Source: UBA4874 sp002399435
GTDB taxonomy: Bacteria; Bacillota; Clostridia; Caldicoprobacterales; DTU083
Direction of reading: 5' to 3'
Assembly: GCA_036823195.1 (NCBI GenBank)
Contig: DAISGI010000055.1
Span: 1 to 13,286, forward strand
DNA: 13,286 nucleotides
In this document: in pieces, positions 1 to 7,229 of the stretch
Position numbering within the stretch: the stretch's first letter is position 1
Layout of the letters: each line of letters starts with the position of its first letter
Translations under genes and position numbers: made by a program
The notes under the pieces: model-generated
Database searches by the model: none
Seen by the model: only the letters and a program-made list of their open reading frames with translations
What the model was told of the DNA's origin: nothing

Positions 1-47
1 ATTCTATAAAAGTATAAAAGACTGTAACAAGGGAAAAGGAGTTTGAA

Positions 48-1709
48 ATGAACAGCATTGTGGAATCCAGGCTATTGAGTTCTTTGGAAAAGGTTTTCCC
101 GGATGAGGAGCTTTCCGCTTTCCGCTGGGAGAAGGGATCCGCTTTGGCGGATGAGGTATATTCCTTTCAGATTGCCCTGCGGATCCGGCCCGATGCGGCA
201 CAGGAGCACCTGTCCGCTGCCCTTTTTGTGCAGACGCAGCCGGATTTGGCACCCTTTGTCCTGCTTCGGCAGGTGGTGCCGGTTCCGTCGGACTTTCCGA
301 TTCGTGAGGATCATGATGAAAATGTGCTGCGGACCGGGCCGGGACTTTACCCGGACCTTCTGCTGCCGCTTTCAGGCCCGCTGACTTTGTCCAGGCAGTG
401 GCAGTCCGTCTGGGTCACTGTAAATCCCCAAAGACAGGCGGTTCAGCCGGGCCAATATGCCATACAGCTAAAGCTTGCCGCAGAGGGTTCCGGAGAAACA
501 TTGGCATCGGAGACCTTTGATCTTCTTATCATGGGGGAGAAGCTTCCGGAACAGTCGCTGATCCATACCATGTGGTTTCATACCGACTGCATTGCCACCT
601 GGTACGGGATTGAGGTATTCAGTGAAGCATACTGGAAACGGGTGGAACAATATCTCCGGAATGCGGTAAAACATGGTATCAATATGATCCTGACACCGGT
701 TTTTACACCGCCTTTGGATACGGAGGTGGGAGGGGAACGTCCCACCGTACAGCTGGTGGATGTTCAAAAGTCCGGGAACGATTACCGGTTTGGATTCGAC
801 CGGCTGGAGCGTTGGGTGAATCTTTGCCTGGACTGTGGTGTGAAATATTTTGAATTTTCCCATTTATTTACCCAGTGGGGAGCGGAACATGCCCCAAAGA
901 TCATGGCGACGGAGAATGGGCGGGAGAAACGGATTTTCGGATGGGAAACCGATGCGGCAGGACCCGAATATGAGCATTTTCTGGATGCCTTTCTGCCCGC
1001 GCTGGTGTCTTTCCTTCGGTCACATGGACTGGAGAAACGCAGCTGGTTCCATGTATCGGATGAGCCGCATGCAGAGCACCTTGCCGCCTATGAAAACGCA
1101 AGCCGTATCCTGAAAAAGCATTTAAGCGGTTTTCCCATTGTGGATGCCCTGTCCGACTATTCCTTTTATGAAAACGGACTGGTGGAACGGCCCATACCGG
1201 CATCCAACTGGTTGGAACCCTTTCTGGAGCATCAGGTGCCGGATTTGTGGACGTATTACTGCTGCAGCCAGTACAAGAAGGTATCCAATCGCTTTTTCTG
1301 TTTCCCTTCCGCCCGGAACCGGATTCTCGGCACGCAGCTATACAAATATCACATAGCTGGTTTTCTGCAGTGGGGCTATAATTTCTGGTATTCCCAGTAT
1401 TCCATACGGCCCATTGATCCCTTCCGGGTAACGGACGCAGGCGGGGCATTCCCGTCCGGAGATGCCTTCATCGTATATCCGGGGGAGGATGGCCCCCTGG
1501 AGTCCATTCGGTCGGAAGTGTTCCATGAAGCCCTTCAGGATATGCGTGCCCTGACTTTGCTGGAGGAGAAAATCGGACGGGATGCCGTGATCCGATTGCT
1601 GGACGACGGACTGGAGCACCCAATCACTTTTCAGGAATATCCGCAGGACGACCGTTGGCTTCTGGAAAAGCGGGAACAGGTAAATCAGCTGATTCGGAAA
1701 AATGAATGA
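48..1709 (+). CDS. DUF4091 domain protein, glycoside-hydrolase-like
   Basis: A 553-residue protein of the DUF4091 type. The family has a glycoside-hydrolase-like barrel with a C-terminal DUF4091 domain; its substrate is usually unknown, so carbohydrate hydrolysis is an inference. An N-terminal beta-rich region (about 1-165) precedes a barrel region. The barrel carries a HVSDEPH segment with D338-E339-P340, the obvious candidate acidic pair. The C-terminal DUF4091 signature follows, with an aromatic stretch QWGYNFWY (W442 to W447), then a DPFR...PSGDAFIVYPG-like segment and a helical tail. There is no signal peptide or membrane segment, so the protein should be cytoplasmic and would act on imported sugars. 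The ATG has an AAGGAG site about 6 bases upstream. The gene ends at a good terminator and converges on a sugar isomerase gene, which fits a sugar-use locus. The family call is firm; the enzymatic role is open. Confidence 0.85.
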   Translation: MNSIVESRLLSSLEKVFPDEELSAFRWEKGSALADEVYSFQIALRIRPDAAQEHLSAALFVQTQPDLAPFVLLRQVVPVPSDFPIREDHDENVLRTGPGLYPDLLLPLSGPLTLSRQWQSVWVTVNPQRQAVQPGQYAIQLKLAAEGSGETLASETFDLLIMGEKLPEQSLIHTMWFHTDCIATWYGIEVFSEAYWKRVEQYLRNAVKHGINMILTPVFTPPLDTEVGGERPTVQLVDVQKSGNDYRFGFDRLERWVNLCLDCGVKYFEFSHLFTQWGAEHAPKIMATENGREKRIFGWETDAAGPEYEHFLDAFLPALVSFLRSHGLEKRSWFHVSDEPHAEHLAAYENASRILKKHLSGFPIVDALSDYSFYENGLVERPIPASNWLEPFLEHQVPDLWTYYCCSQYKKVSNRFFCFPSARNRILGTQLYKYHIAGFLQWGYNFWYSQYSIRPIDPFRVTDAGGAFPSGDAFIVYPGEDGPLESIRSEVFHEALQDMRALTLLEEKIGRDAVIRLLDDGLEHPITFQEYPQDDRWLLEKREQVNQLIRKNE

Positions 1710-1803
1710 AATCGAGTTATCAATTATCATGCCTTGCTGGTATGTTTTTGAGTCTGAAACGGAAAAAGCATATGGATGGCTTTGGAAAGGCAATATAAAG
1801 GGG

Positions 1804-1834
1804 AGCCGGGCAGTTCTTTGCCTGGCTTTTATTT
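1804..1834 (+). terminator. Intrinsic terminator after the DUF4091 gene
   Basis: A 9-bp stem (AGCCGGGCA with TGCCTGGCT, one G-U pair) closes a 6-base loop and is followed by TTTATTT. A second T-run lies at 1840-1846. It sits about 95 bases after the DUF4091 stop codon. On the minus strand the same hairpin is followed by CCCC and then TTTATA, so it may weakly stop the opposing transcript too. Confidence 0.85.
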
Positions 1835-1845
1835 CATCCTTTTTT

Positions 1846-1947
1846 TCAGGATTCACGGTGGGTGATGCGGTAGTCGCGCAGGAGGAAAACCGAATCTCTC
1901 TTGCTTCCCATACCGCAGTCAGCCACCTGTCTATGGATAAATTTCAT
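1846..1947 (-). CDS. Possible 33-residue small protein downstream of the isomerase gene
   Basis: A short reading frame starts 18 bases after the stop codon of the sugar isomerase gene on the same strand. It has a GAGG ribosome site about 10 bases before its ATG (start at 1947, reading down to TGA at 1846-1848). The predicted protein begins MKFIHRQVAD and ends FLLRDYRITHRES. It is basic and soluble, with no membrane helix. Codon choice (CTG, CGC, GAC, ACC, CAC) resembles the neighbouring genes, and the frame stops just before the terminator hairpin at 1804-1834. These points suggest a real co-transcribed gene. I recognise no family, and a frame of this size could also arise by chance or be the remnant of a larger gene. 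Confidence 0.35.
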   Translation of the reverse strand: MKFIHRQVADCGMGSKRDSVFLLRDYRITHRES

Positions 1948-1965
1948 AAAAGGATTTCCTCTTTC

Positions 1966-2811
1966 TTAAACTCCCAGACCACGGAGATATTTCCGGCTCA
2001 TTTCGGCGCATTCCATGGAAGTTTTGCCCAATGCCGGTTTGTCCTGCTCGACGATGACCCACTCCGCGCCCGCTTCTTCGGAAGCAGTCAGAATGGAGGG
2101 AAAGTTCTGTACACCGTATCCCACCGGACGAAAGCCGAATACTTCTTCTTCGTCCTCTTCCTTTGCTTCCTCTTCCTTCTTCTGCGGCTCGGTGCCGATC
2201 AGTTCGTACATCTGCTTTGGCTTTTTCTTTCCACTCATGACAAAATCCTTCAGATGAACGACCGGAGATCTTCCGGAATATTTTCTCACATACTCGGACG
2301 GATCTTCGCCGGCTACATTCACCCAGCATGTGTCAATTTCCGTCTTGAGCAAATCGGACGGTATGGATTGATACAGAATATCCAGTCCGTATTCCCCGTC
2401 TATTTTTTTGAATTCAAAATCATGATTATGATAGAGCATCTGAATGCCGTGCTCCTTTGCGACAGCGGCCAGGGAATCAATGTCTTTGATGGTTTCTTTA
2501 AACCGGTCGGTGCCCGGCCTGCGTTCTTCCTTAAGATAGGGAACGGCAATATACCTGCATCCTATCTGAGCATAATCACCGATCACCTTATCCGGAGCGT
2601 CAAGCATTTCATCAAGGGGTACGTGAGCAGAAATCGGAATCAGACCGATCTCGTCCACCATGCGTTTCACTTCTGCCGGTTCCATTCCGTATAATCCGGC
2701 AAACTCAACGCCATCGTATCCTATTTCCTTTACCTTCTGCAGCGTACTCCTCAGGCTTTTCTCAGCATAATCCCGGACGGAGTAGATTTGCAAAGCAACG
2801 GAAAATGCCAT
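1966..2811 (-). CDS. Sugar phosphate isomerase/epimerase (xylose-isomerase-like TIM barrel)
   Basis: A 281-residue protein of the AP-endonuclease-2/xylose-isomerase-like TIM barrel family. Members isomerise or epimerise sugars and inositol derivatives in the cytoplasm using a divalent metal. The family landmarks are in order: LQIYSVRD at the N-terminus, GYDGVEFAG (31-39), YHNHDFEF (127-134), EIDTCWVN (158-165), VVHLKDF (184-190, H186 and D189) and EWVIVEQD (250-257, E255). The metal ligands therefore appear intact. An odd feature is a highly acidic, Lys/Glu-rich insertion at about 207-223 between LKDF and the last strands, where relatives usually have a short loop. The ATG follows AGGAGG by 8 bases, and a strong promoter lies upstream. 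Its exact sugar cannot be read from sequence. The opposing DUF4091 gene supports a role in carbohydrate breakdown. Confidence 0.9.
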   Translation of the reverse strand: MAFSVALQIYSVRDYAEKSLRSTLQKVKEIGYDGVEFAGLYGMEPAEVKRMVDEIGLIPISAHVPLDEMLDAPDKVIGDYAQIGCRYIAVPYLKEERRPGTDRFKETIKDIDSLAAVAKEHGIQMLYHNHDFEFKKIDGEYGLDILYQSIPSDLLKTEIDTCWVNVAGEDPSEYVRKYSGRSPVVHLKDFVMSGKKKPKQMYELIGTEPQKKEEEAKEEDEEEVFGFRPVGYGVQNFPSILTASEEAGAEWVIVEQDKPALGKTSMECAEMSRKYLRGLGV

Positions 2812-2850
2812 AATGTATTCCTCCTATTTCTCTTATTGCAGTTGCTTCCC

Positions 2851-2873
2851 AAGCACCCTCTTAAAAGATGCTT
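2851..2873 (-). promoter_or_regulatory. Hairpin at the 5' end of the isomerase mRNA
   Basis: On the minus-strand RNA, AAGCAUC pairs with GGUGCUU (7 bp, one G-U) around a 9-base loop. With the promoter at 2884-2912, transcription should start near 2877, so the hairpin would lie only a few bases from the 5' end. Such a position can stabilise an mRNA; regulation is not shown. No T-run follows, so it is not a terminator. Confidence 0.35.
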
Positions 2874-2883
2874 ATCTGGTAAA

Positions 2884-2912
2884 ATTATATAGCATTCACG
2901 AATAAATTGCAA
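2884..2912 (-). promoter_or_regulatory. Sigma-A promoter of the isomerase gene
   Basis: On the minus strand, TTGCAA (2907-2912) and a perfect TATAAT (2884-2889) are separated by exactly 17 bases. The predicted start near 2877 leaves a leader of about 66 bases before the isomerase ATG, ending in AGGAGG. This promoter lies downstream of the methyltransferase gene, so the isomerase can be expressed independently of it. Confidence 0.8.
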
Positions 2913-2959
2913 GATTGGTTCTGCAGCCGAAAAGACAAATTGAGTATACAGGCTCCATT

Positions 2960-3307
2960 TTATCCTTCTGTTTTCCACTGATGCTGCTTCATATCGACAT
3001 ACCCGTTTTCCCGGAAGGTAATTCCTTCCGCTTCCAGAAGCTTTCGCTGGCCGCCGGCACCGCCGAAGGAGCGGCAGGCCGTAAGCTCACCGGATTGGCG
3101 CACTACCCGGTGACAGGGAAGGGAAAGCATTTCCGGCGCCTGCTTCATGGCGTTTCCCACGGCCCTGGCCGCAAAGGGATTTCCCGCCAGGGAAGCGATC
3201 TGGCCATAGGATGCCACTTTGCCTCTGGGGATTCGGGCAGTAATGGCATACACTTTTTGGTAGAAAACAGGCATTTTTCCAGGATCGGAACAGGCCCTGC
3301 AATTCAT
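2960..3307 (-). CDS. Methylated-DNA-protein cysteine methyltransferase, single domain (MGMT/ATL family)
   Basis: A 115-residue protein consisting only of the DNA-binding/active-site domain of O6-alkylguanine-DNA alkyltransferases. Full MGMT/Ogt proteins also have an N-terminal domain of 60 or more residues, missing here. The active-site motif LPCHRVV is present with C65, so it can in principle accept an alkyl group; alkyltransferase-like (ATL) proteins of this length usually have tryptophan at that place. The arginine finger is in FAARAVGNAM (R48), and IPRGKVASYGQIA (26-38) is typical of the helix-turn-helix entry. The C-terminal GGAGGQRKLLEAEG matches the family. The start at 3307 has an AAGGAAGG site 6-8 bases upstream; an internal ATG at residue 12 has a poorer site. 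The role would be direct repair or flagging of alkylated guanine. Confidence 0.88.
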   Translation of the reverse strand: MNCRACSDPGKMPVFYQKVYAITARIPRGKVASYGQIASLAGNPFAARAVGNAMKQAPEMLSLPCHRVVRQSGELTACRSFGGAGGQRKLLEAEGITFRENGYVDMKQHQWKTEG

Positions 3308-3337
3308 GAAATCCTTCCTTTCAAAAACAGCTGAATT

Positions 3338-3349
3338 TATGATATCATA
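3338..3349. promoter_or_regulatory. Palindromic candidate -10 element in the divergent region
   Basis: TATGATATCATA is a perfect 12-bp palindrome and reads TATGAT, a 5-of-6 match to the -10 consensus, on both strands. It lies between the leftward methyltransferase gene and the rightward aminopeptidase gene, which both need a promoter here. No good -35 box is present on either side at 16-18 bases, so the call is tentative. It could instead be an operator. Confidence 0.35.
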
Positions 3350-3367
3350 GGTTCCATACAGATCTAT

Positions 3368-3385
3368 CCTTATCTTATCATAAGG
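3368..3385 (+). promoter_or_regulatory. Hairpin covering a leader ribosome site
   Basis: CCTTAT and ATAAGG form a perfect 6-bp stem with a 6-base loop. Its right arm contains the first part of the AAGGAG that precedes a seven-codon leader ORF at 3397-3420. A second perfect hairpin, TTCCGC with GCGGAA (3391-3396 and 3407-3412), spans the start of that ORF. The arrangement could tune translation in the aminopeptidase leader, but there is no known riboswitch or T-box signature. Confidence 0.3.
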
Positions 3386-3396
3386 AGAAGTTCCGC

Positions 3397-3420
3397 ATGA
3401 CGAAAAGCGGAAAACATTAA
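3397..3420 (+). CDS. Seven-codon leader ORF before the aminopeptidase gene
   Basis: A tiny frame coding MTKSGKH has an AAGGAG site 8 bases before its ATG, which is a better ribosome site than the one in front of the large gene. It ends in TAA 64 bases upstream of the aminopeptidase ATG. Such a frame may be a leader peptide or simply chance. No run of a single regulatory amino acid is present. Confidence 0.2.
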   Translation: MTKSGKH

Positions 3421-3484
3421 AATGCCCGGTATCAGGCAGGAGAAAGACAGCCGGGGCCGGACATTGGAAACGGAAGGTGTAAAG

Positions 3485-4714
3485 ATGAACAAGGAAGCAT
3501 TGAAAAAGTATGCACAGCTGGTTGTGAAAACAGGGATCAATATTCAGCCGAATCAGACCCTGGTCATTTCGACTCCGGTGGAATGCGCCCCCTTTGCCAG
3601 GATCCTGTCAGAAACCGCTTACGAAGAAGGGGCCAGAGAGGTCGTTCTGAACTGGAGCGATGAGATTTCATCCAGGATCCGTTACCTGCATGGAGCTGAT
3701 GAAATTTTTGATGAGGTGCCGGAGTGGCGGAGGGAGTTTTACCTTTCCTATGCCAGGGCAGGTGCTGCATTTCTCAGCATCAGCGCATCCGATCCCGAGC
3801 TGATGAAGGATGTGGACCCGGACCGGATGTCCAGGGCCGACAAGGCTTCTTCCGTCGCCCTGAAGGAATACCGGGAACGCATGATGAGCAATCAGAACAC
3901 CTGGTGTGTGGTTTCCGCCCCCACAGTGGCATGGGCAAAAAAGGTGTTTCCCGGCGAACCGGAGGAGCAGGCAGTGGCCAAACTCTGGGAGGCAATCCTT
4001 CAGTCCGTGCGGGCTGATACAGCGGATCCGGTAAAGGCATGGGAACAGCACAAGGCCAGCCTGAAGGAGCATATGAATGCACTCAACCAAATGGAGCTGC
4101 AGTGGGTCCATGTGAAAAATTCACTGGGTACGGATCTTCGGGTGGAGCTGCCGAAGAATCATGTCTGGCTGGGCGGAGCGGAAGTTGCCGCCGATGGGGT
4201 GGAATTCATCGCCAACATGCCCACCGAAGAGGTGTTTACCGCGCCAGCGCGAACCGGAGTCCACGGAACGGTGGTCAGCTCCATGCCGCTGAATTACAAC
4301 GGAAACCTGATCGAGAATTTCTCCATGACTTTTGAGGACGGCAGGATTACCGGCGTCCGGGCTGAAAAAGGGGAAGAAATCCTGAAGCACCTGATTCACA
4401 CGGACGAGGGTTCCCACTATCTGGGCGAATTTTCTCTTGTACCCTGGCATTCGCCGATTTCCGAACGAGGCATATTGTTCTACAATACCCTGTTTGATGA
4501 GAACGCTTCCTGCCATATGGCCATCGGCAAAGCTTATCCGACCTGCCTTACGGACAGTGAATCCATGGACAGGGAAGGGCTGATCGCTGCCGGAATCAAT
4601 GATTCCCTGATTCATGTGGACTTTATGTTTGGCACGAAGGATCTTTGCATTGAAGGAAAGACAGCGGACGGAAAGACGGTTTCCATATTCAGGGACGGGG
4701 ACTTTGATCTGTAA
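3485..4714 (+). CDS. M29 family metallo-aminopeptidase (AmpS/aminopeptidase T type)
   Basis: A 409-residue cytoplasmic aminopeptidase that removes N-terminal residues from peptides, using a co-catalytic pair of metal ions. The length matches the family (about 410). Candidate metal ligands by family pattern are E249 in NMPTEEVFTAP, E315 in HYLGEFSLVP, H344 in DENASCHMA, and H377 and D379 in IHVDFMFG. The N-terminus KKYAQLVVKTGINIQPNQTLVI is the usual family start, so I place the start at 3485 with GGAAGG 8 bases upstream. An in-frame ATG at 3422 would add 21 residues that do not look conserved. The second loop after E315 reads VPWHSPIS, where relatives usually have Tyr-Asp; this may affect specificity. 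The stop codon overlaps the likely start of the helicase gene, implying coupled translation. Confidence 0.92.
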   Translation: MNKEALKKYAQLVVKTGINIQPNQTLVISTPVECAPFARILSETAYEEGAREVVLNWSDEISSRIRYLHGADEIFDEVPEWRREFYLSYARAGAAFLSISASDPELMKDVDPDRMSRADKASSVALKEYRERMMSNQNTWCVVSAPTVAWAKKVFPGEPEEQAVAKLWEAILQSVRADTADPVKAWEQHKASLKEHMNALNQMELQWVHVKNSLGTDLRVELPKNHVWLGGAEVAADGVEFIANMPTEEVFTAPARTGVHGTVVSSMPLNYNGNLIENFSMTFEDGRITGVRAEKGEEILKHLIHTDEGSHYLGEFSLVPWHSPISERGILFYNTLFDENASCHMAIGKAYPTCLTDSESMDREGLIAAGINDSLIHVDFMFGTKDLCIEGKTADGKTVSIFRDGDFDL

Positions 4715-7067
4715 ACTTAAGATCTGTAATCCAAAACCCACGATCAGAATATCGGTACGCAATATGGTGGAATTCCTTCTTCGTTCGGGGGATATCGAAC
4801 CGACGGGGAGCGGCGGGAACAAGGCCATGCAGCGCGGCACAAGGGTCCATCGGAAACTGCAGAAGGAAGCAGGGGAGAATTATCAGGCGGAGGTGCGGCT
4901 TTCCTGTGAAACGGAATTTGCGGAATTTCTTCTTGTAGTGGACGGGATTGCCGACGGCATTTTCGATACAGGGGAAGGAACCATCCTGGAGGAAATCAAG
5001 AGTACCATGACTCCGCCGGAACAGATTCAGGAGGATTCCAATCCCCTGCATTGGGCCCAGGCAAAGTGTTATGGATGGATGCTGCTCCACCGGATGGATT
5101 TGCCGGAAGTTACCATCCGCCTGACCTATTTTCATGTGGAAACGGGGAGAATCCGGCGGTTTGACAAAACATTTCAAAGGAAGGAACTGCAGGACTTTTT
5201 TCAGGGCCTGGCGGAGCAGTATGCAAAGTGGGCGCATATTTCACTGCAGTATAAGGGTGAGCGGGATCGCTCCGCACGGGCGCTCCCGTTTCCCTTTCCC
5301 CATTACCGCAGGGGCCAGAGGGAATTGGCTGTAGGCGTGTACCGGGCCGTTCGGGATCAAAAGCTGTTGTTTGCCCAATCCCCCACCGGAACAGGCAAGA
5401 CCATTTCCACCCTGTATCCGGTGGTAAAGGCCATGGGAGAAGGAATGGGAGAGAAGATTTTTTATCTGACGGCCAAAACGGTAACCCGGCAGGCAGCAGA
5501 GCAGGCGATCCGGATTATGGAGGAACGGGGGCTGGTTTTTCGCCGGATTACGCTGACGGCGAAGGAGAAAATATGCTTTTGTCCCGATGCTTCCTGTGAT
5601 CCGAAGGAATGCGATTTTGCCTGCGGCCATTACGACCGGATCAATGAAGCCGTTCTGGATTTGCTGGCTCAGGAACGGGATATCACCCGGGAGACGGTGG
5701 TGAAGTATGCCAAAAAACACCGCGTCTGCCCTTTTGAATATGAGCTGGACATTTCCCTCTGGATGGACTGTATTATCTGTGATTACAATTATGCATTTGA
5801 TCCCCGGGCTTATTTAAGGCGCTACTTTGATTCCGGCGGGGACTATGTGCTGCTGGTGGATGAAGCCCATAACCTGGTGGAGCGGGCCAGGGATATGTAC
5901 TCTGCGGAGCTTTCCAAACAGGAATTCCTGAAGCAGAGGAAAGTCCTGAAGGAAGCTGCGCCGAAGGCATATCAGGAGATCAGTGAGATCAACCGGATCT
6001 TTCTTGCCATGCGCAGGGAATTTGCGGAGGAGGAGGGGGCCCGGACGGTGGAGCTGCCGACCGGGCTCCATGCCCATGTGGAGCGGCTTACGGAGGCTTT
6101 GGAAGCCTTTCTGGAAAGCAGGCATTCCGGCAGGGGCGATTCGGGCCTGCTGGATCTGTTTTTTCACTGCAGAACCTTTCTGACGGTGTTCCGGCTTTAT
6201 GATGAGCGGTATGTCACCTGTGTGACACGGAGAAATCAGGAGATCCGGCTGAAGCTTTTCTGCGTGGATCCGTCCGCCCTTCTCCGAAAGGCCTGTGAAA
6301 AAGGACGCTCAGCTGTTTTCTTTTCCGGGACGCTGCAGCCCCTGAGCTTTTATCGGGATATGCTGGGAGGAGAGGAAACGGATCCGACCCTGTGCCTGCC
6401 TTCCCCTTTTCCGCCGGAAAATCTCTGCGTCATGACGGCGGGGAATATATCCACGCGCTACCGCGACCGGGAGAGCAGCTATGCCGGCATTGCAGGATAC
6501 ATCAGAGCGGTGACCCGGCGGGCAGGCAATTATATGGTGTTTTTTCCATCCTTTCAATATATGGATCAGGTTTATGAGGCATATCGAAGCCTTTGGCCAA
6601 AAGAGGATACCCGGATACAGGAAAGCCATATGAAGGAAGAGCAGCGGGAGGAATTCCTGAATTCCTTTGAGGCGGATCCGTCCCAATCCATGATTGCATT
6701 TGCTGTCCTGGGAGGGATCTTTTCCGAAGGGATTGATCTCACCGGCGACCGGCTGTCCGGAGCGGTTATAGTCAGCGTGGGACTGCCGCAGCTGTCTCCG
6801 GAGCGGGATATCATGTCCCGGTATTACCGGCAGTGCAACGGGCACGGGTTTGAATATGCCTATCAGTTTCCGGGCATGAACCGGGTCCTGCAGGCAGCCG
6901 GCAGGGTGATCCGTACCGGGGAGGACAAAGGGTTTGTGCTGCTGCTGGACGATCGTTTCCTGCACCGGCGTTACCGGGATCTTTTCCCGGCGGAGTGGCG
7001 GGGCGTCCGAAAGGTTTTCTCCCCGGAGGCCGCGGGCCGGATTCTGGACGACTTCTGGAGCCGATGA
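4704..7067 (+). CDS. Fe-S DNA helicase (XPD/DinG type) fused to an N-terminal PD-(D/E)XK nuclease
   Basis: A 787-residue superfamily 2 helicase with a RecB/Cas4-like nuclease domain at the N-terminus. Nuclease landmarks are RGTRVHRK (H49), VDGIADG (D80, D84), EEIKS (E97, K99) and QAKCYGW (Q119, Y123), all intact. Helicase landmarks are RRGQREL, Walker A SPTGTGKT (226-233, K232), DEAH at 386-389, and motif VI QAAGRVIRT (Q730, R734, R737). Between Walker A and DEAH lies a cysteine set (C298, C303, C307, C342 in CPFE, with extra C291 and C293) that fits the [4Fe-4S] cluster of XPD/DinG helicases. It probably processes branched or damaged DNA. The family begins with an IRISVRNLVEF-like stretch, so translation should start before the ATG at 4764. 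I choose TTG at 4704, overlapping the aminopeptidase stop, although its ribosome site is weak. An ATG at 4614 would overlap the previous gene by 100 bases and is unlikely. Confidence 0.9.
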   Translation: MICKLKICNPKPTIRISVRNMVEFLLRSGDIEPTGSGGNKAMQRGTRVHRKLQKEAGENYQAEVRLSCETEFAEFLLVVDGIADGIFDTGEGTILEEIKSTMTPPEQIQEDSNPLHWAQAKCYGWMLLHRMDLPEVTIRLTYFHVETGRIRRFDKTFQRKELQDFFQGLAEQYAKWAHISLQYKGERDRSARALPFPFPHYRRGQRELAVGVYRAVRDQKLLFAQSPTGTGKTISTLYPVVKAMGEGMGEKIFYLTAKTVTRQAAEQAIRIMEERGLVFRRITLTAKEKICFCPDASCDPKECDFACGHYDRINEAVLDLLAQERDITRETVVKYAKKHRVCPFEYELDISLWMDCIICDYNYAFDPRAYLRRYFDSGGDYVLLVDEAHNLVERARDMYSAELSKQEFLKQRKVLKEAAPKAYQEISEINRIFLAMRREFAEEEGARTVELPTGLHAHVERLTEALEAFLESRHSGRGDSGLLDLFFHCRTFLTVFRLYDERYVTCVTRRNQEIRLKLFCVDPSALLRKACEKGRSAVFFSGTLQPLSFYRDMLGGEETDPTLCLPSPFPPENLCVMTAGNISTRYRDRESSYAGIAGYIRAVTRRAGNYMVFFPSFQYMDQVYEAYRSLWPKEDTRIQESHMKEEQREEFLNSFEADPSQSMIAFAVLGGIFSEGIDLTGDRLSGAVIVSVGLPQLSPERDIMSRYYRQCNGHGFEYAYQFPGMNRVLQAAGRVIRTGEDKGFVLLLDDRFLHRRYRDLFPAEWRGVRKVFSPEAAGRILDDFWSR

Positions 7068-7120
7068 ATTCCGGGGTATAGGAATGAATTCCTGGGTATA
7101 GGAATGAATTCCGGGGCAGG
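7061..7120 (+). repeat. Three tandem copies of a 20-bp repeat at the helicase stop codon
   Basis: Units at 7061-7080, 7081-7100 and 7101-7120 share the pattern GGAATGAATTCCGGGGTATA, with a few differences at the two ends and one G/T change inside. Each has a GGAATTCC-like palindromic centre. The helicase TGA (7065-7067) lies inside the first copy. The rest of the gap to 7229 holds only loose purine-rich echoes of the unit and no clear terminator. Confidence 0.85.
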
Positions 7121-7229
7121 AGCGGTTTCCCGGGCTATGGCTATATTTTTTCTGAAATCGGGAAAGATGATAGGAATGAGAGACGATAGGGGACGATTGG
7201 GGGCGGAATATCCGGGAGAAGGTTGATAT

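Noticed and set aside
1702..2694. A 330-codon open frame on the plus strand
   Set aside because: It lies opposite the well-supported isomerase gene, has no ribosome site and shows no family-like sequence; it is the antisense image of a real gene.
3422..3484. Start of the aminopeptidase at the ATG at 3422
   Set aside because: The added 21 residues do not resemble the family, whose N-terminus begins at the later ATG with a better ribosome site.
4614..4763. A longer N-terminus for the helicase from the ATG at 4614
   Set aside because: It would overlap the conserved C-terminal metal-binding region of the aminopeptidase by 100 bases and has no ribosome site.
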